From NCBI RefSeq assembly GCF_044373315.1, contig NZ_JBILQK010000040.1, positions 1 to 34,285 on the forward strand: 34,285 bases of DNA, read 5' to 3'. A program made the translations under genes and the position numbers. The DNA comes from JACDQM01 sp044373315 (GTDB taxonomy: Bacteria > Pseudomonadota > Gammaproteobacteria > Burkholderiales > Burkholderiaceae_C). Below, one piece after another: positions 23,097-29,233 of this stretch. Below the pieces are notes generated by a model. The model made no database searches. It had not been told where the DNA came from and was given only the letters and a program-made list of their open reading frames with translations. Each line of letters opens with the position of its first letter. The first letter of the stretch is position 1.

Positions 23097-23110
23097 TTAC
23101 CAACTGGTAA
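23097..23110. promoter_or_regulatory. Operator-like palindrome TTACCAACTGGTAA upstream of the DUF4148 gene
   Basis: TTACCA and TGGTAA are perfect complements with a 2-base centre, about 90 bases upstream of the DUF4148 start and in its probable promoter region. Compact palindromes of this size are typical TetR-family sites. The binding protein is unknown. Confidence 0.45.
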
Positions 23111-23267
23111 ATGATTCACCTCAACATGAACGAAGCATTCAAGAAATAAGAACATTCCATGACAGGGTTGTCCCCAAATGGTGGTCCCGCCGCTGCGCCG
23201 CTTGGGCGTGGGGTTCCTGCTGGCGGTGGGCCGTTTGCCAGGCGGCTTCACGCAGTGATTGACGGCG

Positions 23268-23325
23268 CGAAGCCTGCCTGAAGTGGCTGGGGCTGAGCGC
23301 GGCAAGGCTGACGCCGATTGATGGA
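23268..23325 (+). pseudogene. Internally deleted remnant of a uvrD 3' end
   Basis: Bases 23268-23289 match uvrD 22081-22102 at 21 of 22 positions, and 23279-23325 match the very end of uvrD (22395-22441) at about 39 of 47. The two parts join at TGAAGTGGCTG, the 11-base direct repeat present at both places in intact uvrD, so the remnant looks like a uvrD copy deleted by recombination across that repeat. In frame it reads EACLKWL then LGLSAARLTPID, against KWLALSVAKLAPID in UvrD. A TGA lies three codons before it. The rest of the 23008-23334 gap holds only the palindrome at 23097 and no convincing gene. Confidence 0.65.
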
Positions 23326-23334
23326 TGCGCCGAG

Positions 23335-24768
23335 TCAGCGCAACCTTCTTGGCAGCAGTGCAATGAGCAGCAGCAGGCCGAGCCAGAACCCCGGTGAGGA
23401 CGCCCCGCCGCCGCGACCACCTTCGACCAACACAGGATCGGCGACCGTGGGCAAGGCGCGCGCTGCCACGGCCAACGGAAGCGACACAGCACCTGGGGCC
23501 GCCAGGAGCTGCACCTGAGTGCCTTGCTCACCAGTGAGGGTGGGCACAAATCGCAGCCGAAGCAGGCAGCTCGCACCGGCAGCCAAGGGGCGCCCCTCCT
23601 GGCAGTGATCGGCGCTTGGGCTTTCCAGAGTGAAGGCCGCGCCGTTGCTGCGCAGCTGGCTGAGCCACGCGCTCTGGGCGCCTGTATTCTCCAGTCGGGC
23701 GACGTCCAGGGCCTGTGAGCCGCCCAGTCTTGTTTCTGGCACGCTTTGCAGGGAGGACCAGCGCAAGGCGGCTGGAGGCAAAGCAGCAGCTTGCAGCGCC
23801 ACGCGCTGTTCCGGGCCGCCATCGGCAGGCACGATCCAGAGCGCACCCTGGCTGGGCAGCAAGGCCTCGGGTGCGCCACCGTCCAGGCGCCTGGAGACTT
23901 GCAGTTCGCATGACTGCGCCGCGCCAAGAGCCTGGCAGCGCTTGACATCGCCTTGCACGACAAAGGGACCATCAACGCGCCATTGCGAGACACTGAGGCT
24001 GGCGCCGCAGCCGTTGCGCAATTGCAAGGGGCTGGGTGAGTCGAGCGCTGCGCCCAGATCGATAGGGCCGCTCGGCTCGGTCTGGAGCTCAGGGCGCTCC
24101 AGGCCGGCACCACGCCCCTGCAGGCGCAAGTTCAGGCCGACAGGCGGACCATCATGGGAGATCTCCAGGCGCGCCGAGCGCTCCACAGCACACTGCGGTC
24201 GATGGGTGATCTGCAGGCTGCATTGCGCGCCGGCTGCCAGGCTCGCCGGGCAGTCACCGGCGGTCGCCGCATAGTCGGCGGCACCCAGGCCCTGGAGACT
24301 GAGCTTGCGCAATGCAAAGGGCAGCTCGCCGTGGTTCTCCAGCTGCACCGCAAATTGCTCTGTCTGTCCGAGAGGTCTGCTGCCGACCTCAAGCCGCGCT
24401 GTGCGGAGCCTGGGCCAGGCGGCCTGTACCTGGGGCTCGCGGATGTACCGGGCCAGGTGCTGGATGTCGCTGCCGTTGACCAGGCCCTGGAACTGCGCCA
24501 TGGCGCCGTAGGGATAGACCGCCAGCACGGCCCCCCCGCATCCGCCCTGGATCGCGCAGCGGATGTGGTCCTGCTGGTCATCCAGCGTGATGCCCCGCCG
24601 CTGATTCAGCGGGTTGGAGTGACATTGCACGCATGCTTGCAGCGAGCCGCGCAGCAAAGGCGTATCCCGATAGAGCATGCGCCCGGCGGCTGCGTCGCCG
24701 GGCGTTGCGGACTGAGCAAAGGCCGCGCCGGCCATTGCCCACGCTGCCAAAGCCCAGAGCGGCTTCAT
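23335..24768 (-). CDS. Secreted cytochrome c / choice-of-anchor D-like protein with Gly-rich C-terminal sorting tail
   Basis: A 477-residue exported protein. After a Sec signal (MKPLWALAAWAMAGAAFA) comes a class I cytochrome c-like domain: heme site CVQCH (Cys46, Cys49, His50) and AMAQFQGLVNGSDIQHLARYI, whose Met is a likely distal ligand. From about residue 120 follow two or three immunoglobulin-like repeats of the choice-of-anchor D/ASH style, each with a pattern such as CPASLAAGAQCSLQI or CQEGRPLAAGASCLLRLRFVPTLTGEQG. The C-terminus is a tripartite tail: GGRGGG, about 14 hydrophobic residues, then RRLR. This resembles GlyGly-CTERM/rhombosortase substrates. Its ATG overlaps the phoX stop (ATGA), so it is coupled to phoX. 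The function is unknown; domain names are from pattern recognition. Confidence 0.75.
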   Translation of the reverse strand: MKPLWALAAWAMAGAAFAQSATPGDAAAGRMLYRDTPLLRGSLQACVQCHSNPLNQRRGITLDDQQDHIRCAIQGGCGGAVLAVYPYGAMAQFQGLVNGSDIQHLARYIREPQVQAAWPRLRTARLEVGSRPLGQTEQFAVQLENHGELPFALRKLSLQGLGAADYAATAGDCPASLAAGAQCSLQITHRPQCAVERSARLEISHDGPPVGLNLRLQGRGAGLERPELQTEPSGPIDLGAALDSPSPLQLRNGCGASLSVSQWRVDGPFVVQGDVKRCQALGAAQSCELQVSRRLDGGAPEALLPSQGALWIVPADGGPEQRVALQAAALPPAALRWSSLQSVPETRLGGSQALDVARLENTGAQSAWLSQLRSNGAAFTLESPSADHCQEGRPLAAGASCLLRLRFVPTLTGEQGTQVQLLAAPGAVSLPLAVAARALPTVADPVLVEGGRGGGASSPGFWLGLLLLIALLPRRLR

Positions 24769-26891
24769 GTGCCGATCACGCCACCGTCGGTCTTGCGCAC
24801 CACAACCGTCGCGGAGCGCGGGCGGGTGTTCGGCGTCGGCCAGGTGGAGAACTTGGTGGCGTCGCGTGCGATGTCGTTGTCGACAAACGAGCTGCCATCG
24901 GCCTTCTTCGGGCGATTCGGGTGGGAGCCCAATTCACCGGGATGCTGCACGTTGATGAACATGGTCTTGCGGTCCGGCGTCCAGGTGATGCCAGTGATTT
25001 CGCAGCCCGAGGGACCGACCAGGAAGCGGCGGATTTCCTTGCTCACCGGGTCAGCGGCCAGCATCTGGTTGTTGCCCATGCCGGCGAAGTCGCCGGTATT
25101 GGCGTTGCTGCCATCGGTCTGGATCCACAGACGGCCGAAGCTGTCGAATGCCAGGCCATCGGGGCTGTTGAACAGGTTGTTGGCATTGATGTTGGCCGAG
25201 GGCTTGCGCGCATCGGTCACGGTGGGCTGGCCGGCCATGACGAAGATGTCCCAGTTGAAGGTCATCGCGGTGTAGTCGGCACCGGCTTCGTTCCAGCGAA
25301 CGATGTGACCCCAAACGTTGTTGCTGCGCGGGTTGGCTTCGTCCACTGGCGGGCGAGCGCTGCCGGCGGTTGTGGTGCCGTCCACCGCATTGGAGGTGGT
25401 GCCGCCGCGGCGGTTGTTGTTGGTCAGCGTGATGAAGACTTCGCCGGGCTTCTTGGGGTTGGCGGAGACCCACTCAGGACGGTCCATCATGGTGGCGCCG
25501 ACGCGGTCAGCGGCCTGGCGGCACTTGATCATCACTTCGGCTTGGTTGGCAAAGCCGTTCTGGGCGGTCAGGCCGTTCTGGCCGTGCACCAGGGCGATCC
25601 AAGTGCCCGTGCCCATGTTGTCGCCTGCCGTTGCGCCGGCCTCGAACTTGGCGGCGTACAGCGTGCCATCTTCGAGGAGGCGGCGGTTCGCGGCGCTGGT
25701 GGGATTGGCCTTGTCGAAGGTGCCAGCAGAGACGAACTTGTAGACGTACTCGTTGCGCTCGTCGCAGCCCATGTAGACCACAACCTTGCCGTTGGCGGCC
25801 ACCACCAGTTCGGCGTTCTCGTGCTTGAAACGGCCCAGCGCGGTGCGCTTCACAGCCTTGCTGGCCGGATTGAACGGATCGATCTCGACGATCCAGCCAT
25901 GGCGGTTGGGTTCGTTCGGTGTGACGTTCACGTCGAAGCGCGGGTCGACCGTGTGCCACATGTAGCCGAAGCCAGACTGGGCAATGCCATAGCGGTTCTC
26001 ATGGGCGCTCGGGGTGCGGGCGCCATTCCAGCCGAAGTAGCCGTTGAAGTTCTCTTCGCAGGTCAGGTAAGTGCCCCAGGGCGTGCGGCCATTGCCGCAG
26101 TTGTTCAGCGTGCCCTTGACGTCGGTGCCACTCGGGTCAGCCGCCGTCTTCAGCAGGTCGTTGCCAGCGGCAGGGCCTTGGATGGACAGCGGTGTGTTGC
26201 CGTGAATGCGGCGGTTGTAAGGCGAGTTCTTGACGTGGCTCCAGCTACCGTCAGCTGCACGCTTGACATGCACAACGCTCACGCCATGGGCGGCGAGTGC
26301 CTTCTGTGCTTTCTCGTAGGTGAAGGGAAGCATCCAGTTGGCGGCGTCGGTGCCAGGAGCGTAGAAGTACTCCGGGTTGATGTACTCGTGGTTCAGGACG
26401 AGCAGGCCTTCATCGCTGCGCTCGCCGAAGGCATTGCCGGCAGTGTTGAAGCCGAAGAACGCCATGCCGTCGTGGTTGTCGCCAATCTGCTGCTCTTGAT
26501 CAGCGGAGGTGTTGCTGGCGTCGGCCTTGAACGCAGGAGCGAATTCGTTGATCGGCTCGCCCCAAGGAATGATGGCGCTCGACACATAGCCTGTCGGCAC
26601 CACGATGGCGTCACCGCTCGAAACGGCGACGGCAGCAAAACCCAGCATTTGTTCCACAGGTGCCGGGGCCGGAGCCGGAGCGGGGGCCGGAGCCGGAGCC
26701 GGGGCGGGATCATCACCGCCGCCGCAGGCGCTCAGGCCGGCGAGAAAGGGGATCGCTGCTGCGCCGAGGCCGCCCATCATCAGGCGACGGCGCGCAGGGT
26801 TGACCGCGATCGCGCGATCAACAAGTTCGGTCAATGCGGTGTTGCCGCTGGGGTTGGAAACGCCGTCGTCGTTGCTGAAGATGCTGGCCAT
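24765..26891 (-). CDS. phoX: PhoX family alkaline phosphatase (DUF839), probable Tat lipoprotein
   Basis: A 708-residue PhoX-type phosphatase; characterised members are periplasmic or secreted, use Ca and Fe, and release phosphate from organic esters. Family segments: NHDGMAFFGF, LVLNHEYINPEYFY, NNCGNGRTPWGTYLTCEENFNGYF, HGWIVEIDPFNP, GRFKHENAEL, YMGCDERNEYVYKF and LRLWIQTDGS-like GRLWIQTDGSN. The N-terminus has NPARRRLMMGGLG (Arg34-36) and then LSAC (Cys56), giving a Tat signal with a lipobox, followed by a Pro-Ala linker coded by hexamer repeats. This suggests a membrane-anchored form. It is coupled to the downstream cytochrome-like gene. A partial Pho-box half-site lies upstream. Confidence 0.88.
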   Translation of the reverse strand: MASIFSNDDGVSNPSGNTALTELVDRAIAVNPARRRLMMGGLGAAAIPFLAGLSACGGGDDPAPAPAPAPAPAPAPAPVEQMLGFAAVAVSSGDAIVVPTGYVSSAIIPWGEPINEFAPAFKADASNTSADQEQQIGDNHDGMAFFGFNTAGNAFGERSDEGLLVLNHEYINPEYFYAPGTDAANWMLPFTYEKAQKALAAHGVSVVHVKRAADGSWSHVKNSPYNRRIHGNTPLSIQGPAAGNDLLKTAADPSGTDVKGTLNNCGNGRTPWGTYLTCEENFNGYFGWNGARTPSAHENRYGIAQSGFGYMWHTVDPRFDVNVTPNEPNRHGWIVEIDPFNPASKAVKRTALGRFKHENAELVVAANGKVVVYMGCDERNEYVYKFVSAGTFDKANPTSAANRRLLEDGTLYAAKFEAGATAGDNMGTGTWIALVHGQNGLTAQNGFANQAEVMIKCRQAADRVGATMMDRPEWVSANPKKPGEVFITLTNNNRRGGTTSNAVDGTTTAGSARPPVDEANPRSNNVWGHIVRWNEAGADYTAMTFNWDIFVMAGQPTVTDARKPSANINANNLFNSPDGLAFDSFGRLWIQTDGSNANTGDFAGMGNNQMLAADPVSKEIRRFLVGPSGCEITGITWTPDRKTMFINVQHPGELGSHPNRPKKADGSSFVDNDIARDATKFSTWPTPNTRPRSATVVVRKTDGGVIGT
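26662..26709. repeat. Hexanucleotide tandem repeat encoding the PhoX Pro-Ala linker
   Basis: Eight copies of a GCCGGA/GCCGGG-type hexamer (with small variations) encode (PA)8 on the minus strand, just after the lipobox cysteine. Length changes by slippage would keep the frame and only change the linker length. Confidence 0.8.
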
Positions 26892-26954
26892 GGCTGCTCG
26901 CTCTGTTGCTGTAAAGAAAGAGTCGGCAGCATGGCTTGCATGTGTTTAAGGCTG

Positions 26955-26961
26955 ATGACAG
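26955..26961 (-). promoter_or_regulatory. Pho-box half-site CTGTCAT upstream of phoX
   Basis: On the minus strand CTGTCAT is a perfect PhoB half-site about 65 bases before the phoX start. The second half after the 4-base spacer (CTTAAAC) matches poorly, so PhoB control is only suggested. Confidence 0.3.
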
Positions 26962-26964
26962 CCG

Positions 26965-26990
26965 CAAGTCAGCCGGGCTTTGCTGACTTG
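26965..26990. terminator. Hairpin between the BPSS1780-family gene and phoX
   Basis: CAAGTCAGC (26965-26973) pairs perfectly with GCTGACTTG (26982-26990) around an 8-base loop. It lies 41 bases after the stop of the upstream membrane protein gene on the minus strand. No T-run follows. Confidence 0.45.
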
Positions 26991-27030
26991 TGCTCAGGCG
27001 CGATTGAAGAACGGGCGCCGGCCGGTGGCG

Positions 27031-27870
27031 CTACAGGCCAGGTGGTTGCTTCTCACCCGGCAGCTCGCGCGGCGCACCGAACATGAAGCAGTCGACGAAG
27101 CTGAAGTACAGCGACGAGTAGAAGGCAGTCGACAGCACCAGCCCCAGCGTCAAGGCCAGCATGCCCATCAGCGCGGCGGGCAGCGACAGCAGGCCGGCAA
27201 TCAGGCCGGTGATCATGCTGGTGGCGATCAGCAGGCCGATCCAGGCCAAGCCGTTGAGGGCGAATGCGGCCTTGTTGCGCCATACGCCGAGGCAGCTGGA
27301 GAACAGCGCCTGCATCAGGCCTTGGCCACCCCAATGCACCAGCGCCGGCGCATGCCAGAAGGCGGCCGAGATCAGCGTCACCAGCAGGGCCAGCGTGACG
27401 CCGCCCCAGAACAGGCGTGGATCGGCAAGCGCGGCGGCAATGGCTTCCTGGTTCGGCTTGTCTTCCTGCATCAGCTCTTGCAGATCACCGAAGGCGCCGC
27501 CGTCGATGGTCTGCGCGGCCATCACCGCCAGCGTCATCAGCAGCGCATAAATCAGGCCCAGCCAGAGCTGGGTCTTGCGCCGCTCGGGCGTCAGCTTGAG
27601 CGGCGCGATGAAGACGGCTGGCGTGGGCACCAGCTTCTGCAGCACCAGATGGGTGGCCAGCATGAAGCCCAGCGAGACCAGCGGCAGCGCCATCAGCGTG
27701 ACGAAGCCCAGCGGCGGCAGCAGCATGGGCAGCAGCAGGCCCGCGGTGACCGTCATCGCATACAGGCCGGTGAGACCCAGCGGACGGCGCTGCAGCACCT
27801 TGAAGCCGTGGCGCATCCACAGCAGGCCGTTGCGGGCCGGGACAGTTTGCAGGTGCAGGCTCATCGTCAT
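27031..27870 (-). CDS. BPSS1780 family membrane protein
   Basis: A 279-residue integral membrane protein with about six hydrophobic segments (GLTGLYAMTVTAGLLLPMLLPP, FVTLMALPLVSLGFMLATHLVL, LWLGLIYALLMTLAVMAAQ and others). It begins with a conserved N-terminal segment, VPARNGLLWMRHGFKVLQRRPLGL. It matches the uncharacterised BPSS1780 membrane family found beside thrB in Burkholderiales. Its function is unknown. The start at 27870 overlaps the thrB stop as ATGA, which implies translational coupling; ATG 27864 two codons later is also possible. It is the last gene of the DUF2782-thrB-BPSS1780 operon. Confidence 0.85.
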   Translation of the reverse strand: MTMSLHLQTVPARNGLLWMRHGFKVLQRRPLGLTGLYAMTVTAGLLLPMLLPPLGFVTLMALPLVSLGFMLATHLVLQKLVPTPAVFIAPLKLTPERRKTQLWLGLIYALLMTLAVMAAQTIDGGAFGDLQELMQEDKPNQEAIAAALADPRLFWGGVTLALLVTLISAAFWHAPALVHWGGQGLMQALFSSCLGVWRNKAAFALNGLAWIGLLIATSMITGLIAGLLSLPAALMGMLALTLGLVLSTAFYSSLYFSFVDCFMFGAPRELPGEKQPPGL

Positions 27871-28835
27871 GGCATGGCGTGCCAAGGGGCGGCCACGCGC
27901 GCGCGCAGCACGCGCTCGAAGTGGCCTGGGTCATGGGGCTTGAGCAGGGCGGCGTCGCGCGGCAGGTGGAAGTCCCACAGGCGCGAAATCCAGAAGCGCA
28001 GCGCCGCCGCACGCAGCATGGCGGGCAGCAGGCGGTGCTCAGCCCCGCTCAAGGGACGTTCTTTCTCGTAGGCGGCGACGAAGGCGCTGGCGCGTGCCTC
28101 GTCCAGCGCGCCGCTGGCCAGGTCGATGCACCAATCGTTCAGGCTGACGGCCAGATCGAACAGCCAGCTGTCGACGCCGGCGAAGTAGAAGTCGAAGAAG
28201 CCGCTGAGCTTTTCGCGCCCGGGCAGGCCTTCGAACATCACGTTGTCGCGGAACAGGTCGGCATGGATGGGGCCGCGCGGCAGATCGGCATAGCTGGCCG
28301 AGGCAGCCAGCTGCTGCTGGAAAGCCAGCTCGGTGCTGATCAGTTCGGCCTGCGATGCGTTCAGGAAGGGCAGTACCACCGGGACGGTCTCGGTCCACCA
28401 AGGCAGGCCGCGCAGATTAGGCTGCGACAGCGGGAAATCCTGGCCGGCGAGGTGCATGCGCGCCAACTGTGCGCCAACCTGCTGGCAATGGAACAGGTCG
28501 GGCGCCAGTTGATGGCCGCCGCGCAGCTTGTTCACCACGGCGGCCGGCTTGCCGCCGATGCTGTGCAGGATCTCGCCCTGCGCATCGGCCTGCGGCTCAG
28601 GCACCAGCACGGCGCGCTGCGCCAGATGCTGCATCAGGCGCAGATAGAAGGGCAGTTGCTCGAAGGTCAGGCGCTCGAACACCGTCAGCACGTACTCGCC
28701 GCGCTCGGTGGTGAGGAAGTAGTTGGTGTTCTCGATGCCGGCACTGATGCCGCGCAGTTCCTGGACCAGGCCCAGGCTGAGGTGGCTCGCAAGGGCCTGA
28801 GCCTGCGCGCGGGTGACTTCGGTGAAGACGGCCAT
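27867..28835 (-). CDS. thrB: Homoserine kinase, APH-fold ThrB type
   Basis: A 322-residue homoserine kinase of the aminoglycoside-phosphotransferase fold (the Pseudomonas/Burkholderia type, unrelated to the GHMP-fold enzyme of E. coli). It phosphorylates homoserine in threonine synthesis. Hallmarks: MAVFTEVTRAQAQALASHLSLG, ISAGIENTNYFLTTERGEYVLTVFE, catalytic loop GPIHADLFRDNVMFEG (Asp in HADLFRDN) and FDFYFAGVDSWLFDLAVSLNDWC. Length is normal for the family. It overlaps the next gene by four bases and follows the DUF2782 gene by 48 bases. thrA and thrC are not in the window. Confidence 0.95.
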   Translation of the reverse strand: MAVFTEVTRAQAQALASHLSLGLVQELRGISAGIENTNYFLTTERGEYVLTVFERLTFEQLPFYLRLMQHLAQRAVLVPEPQADAQGEILHSIGGKPAAVVNKLRGGHQLAPDLFHCQQVGAQLARMHLAGQDFPLSQPNLRGLPWWTETVPVVLPFLNASQAELISTELAFQQQLAASASYADLPRGPIHADLFRDNVMFEGLPGREKLSGFFDFYFAGVDSWLFDLAVSLNDWCIDLASGALDEARASAFVAAYEKERPLSGAEHRLLPAMLRAAALRFWISRLWDFHLPRDAALLKPHDPGHFERVLRARVAAPWHAMP

Positions 28836-28883
28836 GAAAGAAGAAAGGTGTGGAATGCAGCAGCGCCGGGCAGAGCCGGGCGC

Positions 28884-29180
28884 TCAGAAGCTCAGCACGC
28901 GCCAGACGCGCTGGCCCACCGTGCCGCGGTTGGAGCCGGGGCCGGCCGACAGCTCACGGCTGCCGTCGCCCATGACGATCTCGTAGGCCGGTGCCTTGCT
29001 GTTCTTGGGCTGGACCGTGACCTTTTGAGTCTGGCCGCGCACCTTCAGTTCTTCGATGCGGTTGGCATCGTCCTCCAGCACGATGCGCTCCACCTTGGGT
29101 TCGGGCGGTTCGGCAGCGTGGATGGCGGCAGCGCCCAGGGCGAGCAGGCTGGCCAGCAGGAGGCGGGATGAGTGAGGCAT
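28884..29180 (-). CDS. DUF2782 domain exported protein
   Basis: A 98-residue protein with a signal peptide (MPHSSRLLLASLLALGAAAIHA, cut before AEPPEP). The DUF2782 core follows: RIEELKVRGQTQKVTVQPKNSKAPAYEIVMGDGSRELS ending GQRVWRVLSF. The family is small, periplasmic and uncharacterised, and regularly lies between polA and thrB in betaproteobacteria, as here. It is the first gene of the minus-strand operon and is divergent from polA with 53 bases between the starts. Confidence 0.87.
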   Translation of the reverse strand: MPHSSRLLLASLLALGAAAIHAAEPPEPKVERIVLEDDANRIEELKVRGQTQKVTVQPKNSKAPAYEIVMGDGSRELSAGPGSNRGTVGQRVWRVLSF

Positions 29181-29220
29181 GGGCGGATTCTATGTCGCGC
29201 GCGCGGCGCGAGCCCTGCAC

Positions 29221-29226
29221 GACAAT
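29221..29226 (+). promoter_or_regulatory. Candidate -10 box GACAAT directly before polA
   Basis: GACAAT ends 7 bases before the polA ATG at 29234, again predicting little or no 5' leader. No Shine-Dalgarno lies in the gap, and the -35 region is not recognisable. Confidence 0.35.
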
Positions 29227-29233
29227 GCGCCGC

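Noticed and set aside
24633..27086. 817-residue plus-strand frame opposite phoX
   Set aside because: Mirror of phoX; composition is typical of antisense frames and there is no start signal.
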